A stretch of 64,000 nucleotides of DNA from Hymenobacter coccineus (GTDB lineage Bacteria; Bacteroidota; Bacteroidia; Cytophagales; Hymenobacteraceae): assembly GCF_001816125.1 (NCBI RefSeq), contig NZ_MDZA01000415.1, forward strand, positions 16,105 to 80,104. Reading direction: 5' to 3'. This document shows, in pieces, positions 34,963-42,945 of the stretch (the first letter of the stretch is position 1; each line of letters opens with the position of its first letter). Under the pieces are notes generated by a model. The model saw nothing but the letters and a program-made list of their open reading frames with translations, did not search any database and was not told the DNA's origin. Both the position numbers and the translations under genes were made by a program.

Positions 34963-36240
34963 ATGTCCCACCCGTTTAAGGCCGTTAGCCTCTCGTTCAA
35001 AAAAGCCCCCCTCGCCATCCGCGAGCTGCTGGCCTTGGACGAAGCCGCTTGTCGCCGTTTTCTGAATGCGCTGCGCAACGAATTGGGTCTGTCCGACCTG
35101 CTCGTGCTCAGCACCTGCAACCGCACCGAAGTATACTACGCGGCCGACGACGACCGCAGCCGCGAAATCATCCTCGCGCTGGGGGCCCTAAAAGGCCGCC
35201 CCGACGTGAGTAACTTCCTGCCGTATTTCGACTTGCTGACCGTGGCCGACGATGCCGTGCAGCACTTGTTCGACGTGGCCATGGGCCTCGATGCGCAGGT
35301 GGTGGGCGACTTGCAAATCAGCAACCAGGTGAAAATGGCCTACCAGTGGGCCGCTGACGCCGACGCTGCGGGCCCTTTCCTGCACCGCTTGCTGCACACC
35401 ATTTTCTTTACCAACAAGCGGGTGCAAACCGAAACGCGCTTCCGCGACGGAGCCGCGTCGATGAGCTACGCCACTGTGGAACTGGCCGAGGAGCTGACCG
35501 CCGACGTAGCCAACCCCCGCGTGCTGGTGGTGGGCCTCGGTGAAATTGGGGCCGATGTGTGCCGCCACCTGGCTGGCAGCAAGGCCTTCGCCGGCGTCAC
35601 GCTCTGCAACCGCACCCGCAGCAAGGCCGATGCATTGGCCGAAGAGTGCGGCGGCCTGAAAGTGGTCAACTTCGAGGACTTGACCGGGGCCCTGCGCGAC
35701 GCCGACGTCATCATCTCGTCCATCAACCGCAGCGAGCCGTTCTTTACCCCCGAGCTGGTGCAGCACCTCGACGTGCTGAGCTTCAAGTTCTTCATCGACC
35801 TGAGCGTGCCGCGCAGCATTGCCCCCGACGTGGAGCTGGTGCCCGGCGTGCTGGTCTACAACGTCGACGCCATCCAGAGCAAAGCTTCCGCCGCCCTGGA
35901 AACCCGCTTGGCCGCCGTGCCCCAGGTGCGCGCCATCATCGCCGAGAGCATCGCTGGCATGCAGAGCTGGGCCAAAGAAATGATGGTTTCGCCCATCATC
36001 CAGAAGGTGAAGGCCAGCCTGGAGCAGCTGCGCCTCGAAGAGTTGGACCGCTACCAGAAAAAAGCCACCCCCGCCGAAAGCAAGCTCCTCGACGAAGTGA
36101 CCCGCTCGCTGATGCAAAAAGTGCTCAAGCAGCAGGTGCTGCACCTCAAGGCTGCCTGCCAGCGCGACGAAGCCGAGGCCGGCCAGCTAATGGAACTGCT
36201 CAGCAACTTCTTCGACCTTGAGCGCCAGCCGGTCGCTTAG
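34963..36240 (+). CDS. hemA: Glutamyl-tRNA reductase
   Basis: This 425-residue enzyme commits glutamyl-tRNA to tetrapyrrole (haem) synthesis using NADPH. LVLSTCNRTEVY holds the catalytic Cys, and DLQISNQVKMAY is the conserved helix region. VLVVGLGEIGADVCRHL is the NADPH-binding Rossmann motif. A C-terminal helical dimerisation domain follows (about residues 310-420). It is monocistronic here, with its own promoter and terminator. Other hem genes are not nearby. Confidence 0.95.
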   Translation: MSHPFKAVSLSFKKAPLAIRELLALDEAACRRFLNALRNELGLSDLLVLSTCNRTEVYYAADDDRSREIILALGALKGRPDVSNFLPYFDLLTVADDAVQHLFDVAMGLDAQVVGDLQISNQVKMAYQWAADADAAGPFLHRLLHTIFFTNKRVQTETRFRDGAASMSYATVELAEELTADVANPRVLVVGLGEIGADVCRHLAGSKAFAGVTLCNRTRSKADALAEECGGLKVVNFEDLTGALRDADVIISSINRSEPFFTPELVQHLDVLSFKFFIDLSVPRSIAPDVELVPGVLVYNVDAIQSKASAALETRLAAVPQVRAIIAESIAGMQSWAKEMMVSPIIQKVKASLEQLRLEELDRYQKKATPAESKLLDEVTRSLMQKVLKQQVLHLKAACQRDEAEAGQLMELLSNFFDLERQPVA

Positions 36241-36269
36241 CCAGCCTTCCATAAAATAATTTGTAAAAC

Positions 36270-36302
36270 GCAAAAAGGCCGCCCGAAGGGTGGCCTTTTT
36301 GC
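36270..36302. terminator. Terminator after hemA (works both ways)
   Basis: GCAAAAAGGCCGCCC and GGGTGGCCTTTTTGC form a 15-bp stem with a 3-nt loop, with A and T runs within the arms. It can serve both hemA and the convergent ArsR-family gene. Confidence 0.88.
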
Positions 36303-36324
36303 GTGGAAAAGTGAGCGGGTAGCG

Positions 36325-36645
36325 CTAAACTTTGCCCGAGTAGTCTTCCAGCGTATCGATAACTTTCAGCAGTTGAGGCACGGCCAGCGAGTAGTAAATC
36401 TTGGTGCCCACTTTAGTCGATTTCAGCACGCCCCGGTCTTTGAGGGTGATGAGGTGCTGCGAAGCAATGGCCTGCGGCAGGTCCAGCGCTTGGTAGATGT
36501 CCGTGACGGACAGTTGGTTGTCTTTTCCCTTGCCTTTGCCGAGCAGGTCGACGATGGCCAGGCGTTTGGGGTGAGAGAGTACTTTTAGCATCGCCGCGGC
36601 GCGGTCGAGCTGCTGCGCTTCAACGCGCGAAAGAAGAGGTTTCAT
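36325..36645 (-). CDS. ArsR-family transcriptional regulator
   Basis: This 106-residue winged-helix regulator has MLKVLSHPKRLAIVDLL (helix 1-2) and LSVTDIYQALDLPQAIASQHLITLKDRGVL (helix-turn-helix). TKIYYSLAVPQLLKVIDTL is the wing and dimer helix. It lacks the ELCVCDL metal motif and has no cysteine, so it is probably not a metal sensor; redox-independent ArsR forms exist. A palindrome lies in its own promoter at 36667. The MscS gene is divergent and could be co-regulated. Confidence 0.9.
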   Translation of the reverse strand: MKPLLSRVEAQQLDRAAAMLKVLSHPKRLAIVDLLGKGKGKDNQLSVTDIYQALDLPQAIASQHLITLKDRGVLKSTKVGTKIYYSLAVPQLLKVIDTLEDYSGKV

Positions 36646-36666
36646 GCAGTAATTTAATGGGCCTAT

Positions 36667-36688
36667 TTATTCTATTAATCTAGAATAA
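36667..36688. promoter_or_regulatory. Candidate ArsR operator
   Basis: TTATTCTA-N6-TAGAATAA is a perfect 8-6-8 palindrome, 21 bp upstream of the regulator's start codon. The geometry suits a winged-helix dimer. Autoregulation, possibly with control of the divergent MscS gene, is inferred. Confidence 0.55.
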
Positions 36689-36861
36689 ACCTTATACAAT
36701 ATCTTCTGCCATATGGTTCAGGCATGAACAGGTATAACATTCGGGCTAGGCCTGGGCAAGCCCCGGCTGCGGGGCCCTCGCCGGCTCCCAAAACCAACAG
36801 CCTCATGCCTTGGCCCGTACTAATGCCCAGCAGCGGTACAGTTTTCGCTTCGAAATAAAGT

Positions 36862-37974
36862 ATGGAAATACCTTCTTTTCTGCACCGCGAGGTGTTTGGC
36901 AACGAACTGATCGACTACGTGTGGGCCCTGGTGGTGCTGGTGCTGGGCGCAGGCCTGAACCGGCTGCTCTCGCGCTTGGTCAGCGCCGCGCTTTTTCGCC
37001 TTACCAAGCGCTACACTGCCGGCGTGAGCGAGACGGAGCTGCACGACCTGCTCATCCAACCCCTGAGCATCCTGCTGTTTTTGGTGACGTTTTACATTGC
37101 CTTTGGCCTCATTCGCTATCCGCTGCCGCTCAAGGGCGTGCCCAGCGTTGATCCTTGGCCCAAGGTGGCGCTGCTGAGTCTGTTTCACCTGGGCGTGATT
37201 GTGGCCGTGGTGTGGGGCATTACGCGGCTCATCGATTTCGCGCTGCTGGTAGTGCAGCGCCGCGCCATTCTCAAAGCCGTGGGGGCCAACCGCCTCGACA
37301 GCCAATTCCTGCCTTTTGCCAAAGATTTGCTCAAGGTATTCGTGGGCGTTATTGGATTGCTGGTGGCCCTGGGCCAGGTATTTGGCGTGAACGTGACGGC
37401 CCTGATTGGGGGCCTGGGCATTGGGGGCCTGGCCGTGGCTTTCGCCGCCAAGGAAAGCCTGGAAAACTTGCTCGCCTCGTTCACCATTTTTCTCGACCAG
37501 CCCTTCGGCGTGGGCGACCTCGTGACGGCCGGCAATGTGAGCGGTACGGTAGAAAAGATTGGCTTCCGCAGCACCCGCCTGCGCACAGCCGAAAAAAGCT
37601 ACCTCACCGTACCCAACAAGAGCATGATCGACAAGCCGTTGGATAACCTCTCGCTGCGCACCTCGCGCCGCGTGGGCTTCACGCTCGTCTTCGACCAGCG
37701 CACCACCAGCGCCCAGCTCCATGCCATCATCGATGGGTCCATTGCCGCCGTGCAGGCGCACCCGCTCGTGACGCAGGAGGTGCAAATGAAGTTTAACGCC
37801 CTCACGCCCAACGGCAAAGAGGTAACTGTGCAGTACTTCATCGAAACCAGCAGCTACGACGAGTACCTCGACACGAAGGAGGAATTAAACTACTGTCTCG
37901 TGGAAGTAGTAGAAAAGGAAGGCGGCTTTTTTGCCAGCACCACCACCACTACCCTCGTAAAAGCCGGCGTGTAG
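36862..37974 (+). CDS. MscS-family mechanosensitive ion channel
   Basis: This 370-residue protein has about four membrane helices, then the MscS pore helix, VTALIGGLGIGGLAVAFAAKESLENLLASFTIFLDQPFGVGD. The helix has the Gly/Ala packing of TM3, and a beta domain (GTVEKIGFRSTRLRT) and an alpha/beta C-terminus follow. It should open on membrane tension and relieve hypo-osmotic stress. It is the larger form with extra N-terminal helices. The upstream 200 bp are shared with the divergent ArsR gene. Confidence 0.93.
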   Translation: MEIPSFLHREVFGNELIDYVWALVVLVLGAGLNRLLSRLVSAALFRLTKRYTAGVSETELHDLLIQPLSILLFLVTFYIAFGLIRYPLPLKGVPSVDPWPKVALLSLFHLGVIVAVVWGITRLIDFALLVVQRRAILKAVGANRLDSQFLPFAKDLLKVFVGVIGLLVALGQVFGVNVTALIGGLGIGGLAVAFAAKESLENLLASFTIFLDQPFGVGDLVTAGNVSGTVEKIGFRSTRLRTAEKSYLTVPNKSMIDKPLDNLSLRTSRRVGFTLVFDQRTTSAQLHAIIDGSIAAVQAHPLVTQEVQMKFNALTPNGKEVTVQYFIETSSYDEYLDTKEELNYCLVEVVEKEGGFFASTTTTTLVKAGV

Positions 37975-37988
37975 GGCCCCAGGAAAAC

Positions 37989-38028
37989 AAAAAAAGCGGC
38001 CGCTCCTATTGGGGCGGCCGCTTTTTTT
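37989..38028. terminator. Bidirectional terminator
   Basis: AAAAAAAGCGGCCGC pairs with GCGGCCGCTTTTTTT around a 10-nt loop. It serves the MscS gene and the convergent TerB-like gene. Confidence 0.92.
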
Positions 38029-38065
38029 ACGTCAGAAAATTTTAGGGCCTGGGGCCCCAAAGGCC

Positions 38066-38941
38066 CTAGCGGTTGCCGCCGAAGATGTTGCCGAGCATGC
38101 TGCCCATGCCACCGCTTAGCAGGCCGCCAAGGCCGCTGCCGCCTGCGCTGGCCGGCTGCGAGTTAGGCTGGCCGCCCAACCCGCCCAAAACGGACATCAT
38201 CGAGCCCAGCCCGCCGCCACCAATGGCCGAGCCCTGGCCGCTGCCTTGGCCGCCGCCCATCACGCTGCCCAGCAGGCCGCCGAGCATGCCGCCCATGCCG
38301 CCTTGCGTCGCACCGCCCAGCAGGCCGCCCATGCTGCCGCCCATCACGCTGCTCAGCAAGCCGCCGCCCGACGATTGGTTGCTGTTATTATTATTGCTGC
38401 CGCCCATGCGCGAGATTACCATCGGGGCGACCACGCCGAGCAGGCCCGCCATCAGGGCCCCTTTGGGGATGCCTACGCCGGAAAGCTTATCGCCAATGCG
38501 GTCAAAAAAGCCTTCTTTGGCTGGGTCTTGCGGGTCGTGGGCCACGTTGGCGGCTTGGTCCACCACCGTTTCCAGGGTCTGCTTCTGGTCGGCGTTGATG
38601 CCAAGGTACGCGGCCATCTTGCTCACCATGGCCTCCTCGTCGTTAGAGTAGGCGCCATCGGCGCGGGCGAAGCTGATGAGGTCGGTAATGAGTGAGAAGC
38701 GTAAATCACTGTTTTTTAGCACGTCCAGGTTACTCTGGATGGTCTGGTTATTCGAGTCCTGGGAGGCCGCCAGCACCTGCTGCGCCGCGCCGTCCGACAG
38801 GCCCGCCTGCTGGGCCAGGGCTTGCAAGAACTGGGTTTCGTTGTCCGAAGCCTGCCGGTCGGCCGTAGCTAGGCTGGCAATAGCGCTCAAATAGGCGGTT
38901 TTTTCGGCTTCCGAGTAATTTTTTAAGAGTTGCGTGTCCAT
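38066..38941 (-). CDS. TerB-like domain protein with Gly/Met-rich tail
   Basis: This protein has 291 residues. Residues 1-140 form a helical TerB-like (tellurite-resistance B) domain, with repeated acidic helices such as DNETQFLQALAQQAGLSD and ISFARADGAYSNDEEAMVSKMAAYLGI. The rest is GGLL/GGMGG low complexity, including an Asn/Ser run and a final GNIFGG. No ter operon is present, so tellurite resistance should not be assumed. The ATG at 38941 directly starts the helical domain, and the upstream extension of the frame is not supported. Confidence 0.72.
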   Translation of the reverse strand: MDTQLLKNYSEAEKTAYLSAIASLATADRQASDNETQFLQALAQQAGLSDGAAQQVLAASQDSNNQTIQSNLDVLKNSDLRFSLITDLISFARADGAYSNDEEAMVSKMAAYLGINADQKQTLETVVDQAANVAHDPQDPAKEGFFDRIGDKLSGVGIPKGALMAGLLGVVAPMVISRMGGSNNNNSNQSSGGGLLSSVMGGSMGGLLGGATQGGMGGMLGGLLGSVMGGGQGSGQGSAIGGGGLGSMMSVLGGLGGQPNSQPASAGGSGLGGLLSGGMGSMLGNIFGGNR

Positions 38942-39130
38942 GGGTGGTGAAAGGAAGGAGGTGGGCAGAATTGCCAGGTCCTTGAACGCAAGCGGGCGAA
39001 TTACGTTTTGAGGCCCGTTCTTAGTCCGATTGAGTAAAAAAATCGTGAAATTTATCTGGCTGAAAATAAATTGGTTGACTAGCCTTTTCTGCTTTTTGGC
39101 CCCAGAATAGGGCCCCAGGGCCGTTGTGGT

Positions 39131-39162
39131 TTGGGCCGGGTAAATAAAATTCCCCATCTTTG
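39131..39162 (+). promoter_or_regulatory. tRNA-Val promoter
   Basis: TTG at 39131 is spaced 21 nt from CATCTTTG at 39155-39162, one base off TAnnTTTG. The first tRNA begins 21 nt later. Confidence 0.6.
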
Positions 39163-39183
39163 CAGTCCCAAACAAAATATCCC

Positions 39184-39258
39184 GGGAGATTAGCTCAGCT
39201 GGTTCAGAGCATCTGCCTTACAAGCAGAGGGTCACTGGTTCGAACCCAGTATCTCCCA
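39184..39258 (+). tRNA. tRNA-Val (TAC)
   Basis: A full cloverleaf is visible. The acceptor GGGAGAT pairs with ATCTCCC, the D arm is GCTC-AGCTGGTTCA-GAGC, and the anticodon stem TCTGC/GCAGA encloses CTTACAA. The anticodon is TAC (valine), the T arm is ACTGG-TTCGAAC-CCAGT, and the discriminator is A. CCA is not encoded (ACC follows). Confidence 0.95.
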
Positions 39259-39305
39259 CCCCGGCCGCTTCGGCGGCCCCCCCCGCCCCCCCGGCGGTTT
39301 TTTCT

Positions 39306-39380
39306 GGGAGGTTAGCTCAGTTGGTTTAGAGCGCTTGCTTCACACGCCAGAGGTCGAAGGTTCGAATCCTTTACTTCCCA
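39306..39380 (+). tRNA. tRNA-Val (CAC)
   Basis: The acceptor GGGAGGT pairs with ACTTCCC (one G-U) and the T arm is GAAGG-TTCGAAT-CCTTT. The anticodon loop TTCACAC gives anticodon CAC (valine). The anticodon stem CTTGC/GCCAG has one T-C mismatch in the middle. It lies 47 bp after the first tRNA and is probably cotranscribed. Confidence 0.88.
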
Positions 39381-39463
39381 CCAGTTACTGAAACGCCCAC
39401 TTGGCCCCCCGGCCGGGTGGGCGTTTTGCTTGGGGCCCCGGGCCCATCTTTTACTTTTACCTC

Positions 39464-40645
39464 ATGAGCTACACCCTGCACGAAGTTAATTCGCCGGCCC
39501 GCCACCGGCAGTTTCTGGCGGTACCGCAGCGCCTGCACGGCTACCGCCCGCAGTACATCGGCCCGCTCGACAACGAAATTGAGGTCGTGTTTGACCCCCA
39601 GAAAAACCCCAACCTGGCCACCGGCGAGGCCATCCGCTGGGTGCTGCTCGATGCCGAGGGCATTGCCGTGGGCCGAGTGGCCGCCTTCCTCAACCGCGAG
39701 GCCGTGGACGTGAAAAACCCCGACCTGCCCACCGGTGGCCTGGGCTTTTTTGAGGCCCCCAACGACCCCGCGGCGGCCCGCCACCTCTTCGACGCGGGCC
39801 GTGCCTGGCTGGCGGCCCGCGGCATGCAGGCCATGGACGGCCCCATTAACTTCGGCGAGCGCGACCGGTTTTGGGGCGTGCTGATTGACGGCTTTGAGTG
39901 GGAGCCCAACTACGGCATGTTCTGGCACCCGCCTTACTACCAGCAACTGTTTGAGGATTACGGGTTTCAGGTGTATTTTAAGCAGTACACCTGCGCCCGC
40001 CCAGTGCTGACGGAGCTGCACCCCAGCTTTGCCCAGCGCCTGGAGAAGTTTGAAGCCGACGCGCGCTACCGCTTCGACTACGGCCGCAAGGCCGACCCTG
40101 AGAAGCTGGCCCAGGATTTCCACCACGTGTACAACCTGGCCTGGGGCCGCCACGCGGGCGTGAAGCCCATGAACCTTGACCAGGCCCGTGACTTGGTGCG
40201 CGAGATGAAGCCGGTGCTCGATGAGCGCCTGTTAGCCTTCGCGTACTGCGACGACGAGCCAGTAGCTTTCTTCCTTAGCTTGCCCGAGCTGAACCAGATT
40301 TTCAAGCACGTAGGCCGCCGGCTCGACCTGCTGGGCAAGGTGCGCTTCCTGTGGCAGCAGTGGCGCTACGGCCGCAGCCACGACAAGAAAATGCTCGGCA
40401 TCATCTATGGCGTAGTACCCGCCCATCAGGGCACCGGCCTCGACTCAGCGCTAATTCTGGATGCGCAAAAGCGGTTCATCTCAGGTGGCTACACCGATAT
40501 TGAGATGAACTGGATTGGCGACTTCAACCCGCGGATGCTGGTGACCACGCGTTCCATCGGCGCCAAAATCCGCAAAACCCACGCCACCTACCGCTTTCTT
40601 TTCGACCGCGACCGGCCCTTCGAGCGCAGCCCCATCATCCGCTAA
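39464..40645 (+). CDS. GNAT-like acyltransferase family protein
   Basis: This 393-residue protein has the pattern of a Bacteroidota family with two GNAT-like folds. The N-terminal half has AVGRVAAFLNREA and GGLGFFEAPNDPAAARHLFDAGRAWLAARGM, and the C-terminal half IIYGVVPAHQGTGLDSALI, an acetyl-CoA loop-like segment. The substrate is unknown. Its 3' end overlaps the open frame of convergent coaE by 165 bp, so one annotated end is likely wrong, most probably that of coaE. Confidence 0.75.
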   Translation: MSYTLHEVNSPARHRQFLAVPQRLHGYRPQYIGPLDNEIEVVFDPQKNPNLATGEAIRWVLLDAEGIAVGRVAAFLNREAVDVKNPDLPTGGLGFFEAPNDPAAARHLFDAGRAWLAARGMQAMDGPINFGERDRFWGVLIDGFEWEPNYGMFWHPPYYQQLFEDYGFQVYFKQYTCARPVLTELHPSFAQRLEKFEADARYRFDYGRKADPEKLAQDFHHVYNLAWGRHAGVKPMNLDQARDLVREMKPVLDERLLAFAYCDDEPVAFFLSLPELNQIFKHVGRRLDLLGKVRFLWQQWRYGRSHDKKMLGIIYGVVPAHQGTGLDSALILDAQKRFISGGYTDIEMNWIGDFNPRMLVTTRSIGAKIRKTHATYRFLFDRDRPFERSPIIR

Positions 40646-41278
40646 AGCCGCGCCTGGGGCCCCAGCTACCCGGCCGCTGGCCCCCAGCGCCCGTAGCTGC
40701 GCATCGAGGGCCAGCACCTGGGGCAGCACCAGCTGCACGTCGTCGTTGTGCACCACGTAGTCGGCGCGCTGCTGGCGCTCGTCTTCGCTCAATTGCTTGC
40801 CGATGATGGCCTGCACGTCAGCGGCGGTGCGGTGGGGGTCGCGGCGCAGCACGCGGGCTTCGCGCACGGCCAGCGGCGCGGCCACGGTGATGATGCGGTC
40901 GAGCGTTTTATAGGCCCCCGACTCGAAGAGCAGCGCGGCTTCCTTGAGGAGGTAGGGGGCCCCGGCGGCCTGCTGCGCGGCGGCCCAGCGGGCAAAATCG
41001 TCGCCCACCCGCGGGTGCACCAGCGCGTTGAGCTGCGCCAGTTGCGCGGGGTCGGCAAACACGGTGCGGGCCAGCGCGGGGCGATTGAGCTGCCCGGCGG
41101 CGGTGTACGTATCGGGTCCAAAGGCGCTTAGCAACTGCTCGCGCAGCTGCGCATCGTGCTCCATCACCCAGCGGGCGCGCTGGTCGGAGTCGTACAGCGG
41201 AATGCCCAGCAGGCCGAATACGCGGCTCACTACGCTCTTGCCCGACCCAATGCCGCCGGTGATGCCAATGCGTACCAT
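40481..41278 (-). CDS. coaE: Dephospho-CoA kinase, 3' end doubtful
   Basis: This is the last enzyme of CoA synthesis, phosphorylating dephospho-CoA. RIGITGGIGSGKSVVSRVF is the P loop, LYDSDQRARWVM and KEAALLFESGAYKTLDRIITVAAP are family motifs, and HNDDVQLVLPQV ends the known domain at about residue 190. The frame runs about 65 residues further, 55 of them antisense to the GNAT-like gene. Removing one G from the GGGGG near 40680-40690 would expose a TAG at the usual length. The stop at 40481 may therefore be an artefact of a one-base indel. It is grouped with ybbR, yajC and DUF1573 genes. Confidence 0.85.
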   Translation of the reverse strand: MVRIGITGGIGSGKSVVSRVFGLLGIPLYDSDQRARWVMEHDAQLREQLLSAFGPDTYTAAGQLNRPALARTVFADPAQLAQLNALVHPRVGDDFARWAAAQQAAGAPYLLKEAALLFESGAYKTLDRIITVAAPLAVREARVLRRDPHRTAADVQAIIGKQLSEDERQQRADYVVHNDDVQLVLPQVLALDAQLRALGASGRVAGAPGAALADDGAALEGPVAVEKKAVGGVGFADFGADGTRGHQHPRVEVANPVHLNIGVAT

Positions 41279-41316
41279 GTGCAATGTGAATATTGGTGGA
41301 TGGCGCGGGGGCCAGA

Positions 41317-42003
41317 TTAGCGGGCCCGCAGCTCGGCGCGCACTTGGGTGGCGGCCGGCTGCACCAGCGCGGGGGCCCGCACCGGCAGCTGCGCCGCGCC
41401 GGGGCCCGTGCCGGCGGGTAAGGCCACGGGGTAGGGGCTGGGCAGGCGCGCCACCACGCTGGCGGGGCCCCTAAACGTGAGGTGGGAGGGCTCGAAGCGC
41501 GCTGTATAGACCAGCGCACGGCCCGAATCGGGCGCGGCCAGCGTCAGCGGGAGCCGCCGGGTGGCGTAGCGGTCGAAGGTCAGGCGCAGGGTGTCGCTGG
41601 CCCATTCGTCTACTTGCAGGCCCTCCAGGGCCCGCTGGAGGCTGTGCTGCCAGGTGCTGGCCGACAGGTAGCGGGTGCCGGGGCGGGGCACCGGGTGCAG
41701 CTCGGCCGGGCGCAGGCCCATGCCGAGGTTGGCCCGTAGCAGGCGCCAGCCCTGGCCTGTGACTACTACCGGCACGGCGGCCGGTAGGGGCCGCAGCGAT
41801 ACGTAGCGGGTGGTATCGTAGTACCAAGCCAAGGGGCACATTAGGCGGGTGCTGTAGGTTTTGTTCAGGGCGTTCATCTGCCAGAACAGGCCCGCGGCCA
41901 GCAAGCACACAGCCGCGGCCCGGTAAAACACGGGCTCCTGGCTGATGAACGGATGCACCAGCCACCGGCCCAGTTGGCCGGCCCGCGCCCAGGGCCCCAG
42001 CAC
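41317..42003 (-). CDS. YbbR-like (CdaR-type) domain protein
   Basis: This 228-residue protein has one N-terminal membrane helix (FYRAAAVCLLAAGLFWQM, about residues 27-45) and then a YbbR-like beta domain outside the membrane. In Firmicutes, YbbR/CdaR proteins regulate the c-di-AMP cyclase CdaA; here no cyclase is adjacent. The location between yajC and coaE is the usual one in Bacteroidota. It starts with GTG at 42003, just 3 bp after the yajC stop, which suggests translational coupling. Confidence 0.77.
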   Translation of the reverse strand: MLGPWARAGQLGRWLVHPFISQEPVFYRAAAVCLLAAGLFWQMNALNKTYSTRLMCPLAWYYDTTRYVSLRPLPAAVPVVVTGQGWRLLRANLGMGLRPAELHPVPRPGTRYLSASTWQHSLQRALEGLQVDEWASDTLRLTFDRYATRRLPLTLAAPDSGRALVYTARFEPSHLTFRGPASVVARLPSPYPVALPAGTGPGAAQLPVRAPALVQPAATQVRAELRAR

Positions 42004-42006
42004 GGC

Positions 42007-42321
42007 CTATACGGCGGCGTCGACCGCCTTAGTGCCTACTTCACGGGCGATGGCTGAGCGGTCGAAGCGCAGCTTCACGCCGCGGTCTACCTCCACCACC
42101 ACCGTCTCGTCGGTCAGCTCAATCACCAGCCCGTGCAGGCCGCCGATGGTGACGATGCGCGCGCCCTTGGCCAAGGCCTGCCGGAACTTCTTGGTATCGG
42201 CCGAGCGCTTTTGCTGGGGCCGGATCATGAAGAAATACACCACCGCCGCAATGGCAATCGGGAACAGGAACTGGGTGTAATCGGCCGGGGCGGCTTGCAG
42301 CAACAGGGTCAGAAACGTCAT
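42007..42321 (-). CDS. yajC: Preprotein translocase subunit YajC
   Basis: This 104-residue Sec accessory protein has one membrane helix (FLFPIAIAAVVYFFMIRPQQKR) with the invariant FMIRPQQKR junction. A small cytoplasmic beta domain follows (GARIVTIGGLHGLVIELTDETVVVEV). It associates with SecDF. It lies in the run DUF1573-yajC-ybbR-coaE with short gaps, so it is probably an operon member. Confidence 0.95.
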   Translation of the reverse strand: MTFLTLLLQAAPADYTQFLFPIAIAAVVYFFMIRPQQKRSADTKKFRQALAKGARIVTIGGLHGLVIELTDETVVVEVDRGVKLRFDRSAIAREVGTKAVDAAV

Positions 42322-42343
42322 AAAACGGGGCGAAAAGGCGGGG

Positions 42344-42853
42344 TTACTTGGCGGCGGTGGCGTCGGTCAGCACGTTGCCCTTGATGGTGATGGTGGTGAT
42401 GCTGGGCTGGGTGTTGGCCCGCACGTTCACCTGCTTGCTGATGAGGCCTTGCTTGCCCTGGCTATCAAACTGCACTTCCAGGGTGCCCTTAGCGCCGGGC
42501 GCAATGGGCTCCTTGGTCCAGTTGGGGGTAGTGCAGCCGCACGAGGCGGTAGCATCGGCAATGAGCAGCGGCGACTTGCCCGTGTTGGTAAACTCGAAGG
42601 TGTGGTGCACCTTGCTGTTGGCCGCAATGTCTTTGAAATCAAACTCCTGCTCGGCAAAAGCCATTACTGGGGCGTTGGGGTTCGGGATTTGGCTTTCCCC
42701 CACCACGTTGGGGTTGTCCACGGTGGGGTTGGCGGTGGCGTCGGCGGCCTGGTTGGCGGCGGCGTTCATGCCTTGGGTACCCACGTCGGCGCCTTTGTCG
42801 CTATTGCAGGCGGCCAGCAACAGGGCCCCGGCCAAGAAGGAAGTAATTTTCAT
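42344..42853 (-). CDS. DUF1573 lipoprotein
   Basis: This 169-residue predicted lipoprotein has the lipidated Cys at 16 (LLLAAC). An Asn/Ala/Pro-rich linker leads to a DUF1573 Ig-like domain, with EFDFKDIAANSKVHHTFEFTNTGKSPLLIADATASCGCTTPNW showing the hallmark CGCTTP. Members are surface or periplasmic in Bacteroidota; function is unknown. Its start codon abuts the inverted repeat at 42855. Confidence 0.9.
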   Translation of the reverse strand: MKITSFLAGALLLAACNSDKGADVGTQGMNAAANQAADATANPTVDNPNVVGESQIPNPNAPVMAFAEQEFDFKDIAANSKVHHTFEFTNTGKSPLLIADATASCGCTTPNWTKEPIAPGAKGTLEVQFDSQGKQGLISKQVNVRANTQPSITTITIKGNVLTDATAAK

Positions 42854-42854
42854 T

Positions 42855-42941
42855 TTAGTTGTCAGTGGTTCGTTGCCAGTTGTCAGTCATTGGTTCTTAT
42901 CACATCAGAACAATGCTGACAATGAACAACTGACAACTAAA
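42855..42941. repeat. Inverted repeat of GTTGTCAGT motifs
   Basis: The left side reads TTAGTTGTCAGT, GGTTCGTTGCCAG, TTGTCAG. The right side is the imperfect reverse complement, ending GAACAACTGACAACTAA. It fills the 92-bp gap between the isocitrate dehydrogenase stop (42946) and the DUF1573 start (42853). Confidence 0.78.
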
Positions 42942-42945
42942 AATC

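Noticed and set aside
38066..38941. Tellurite-resistance operon member
   Set aside because: Only a TerB-like helical domain is present, with no terA/C/D/E genes nearby.
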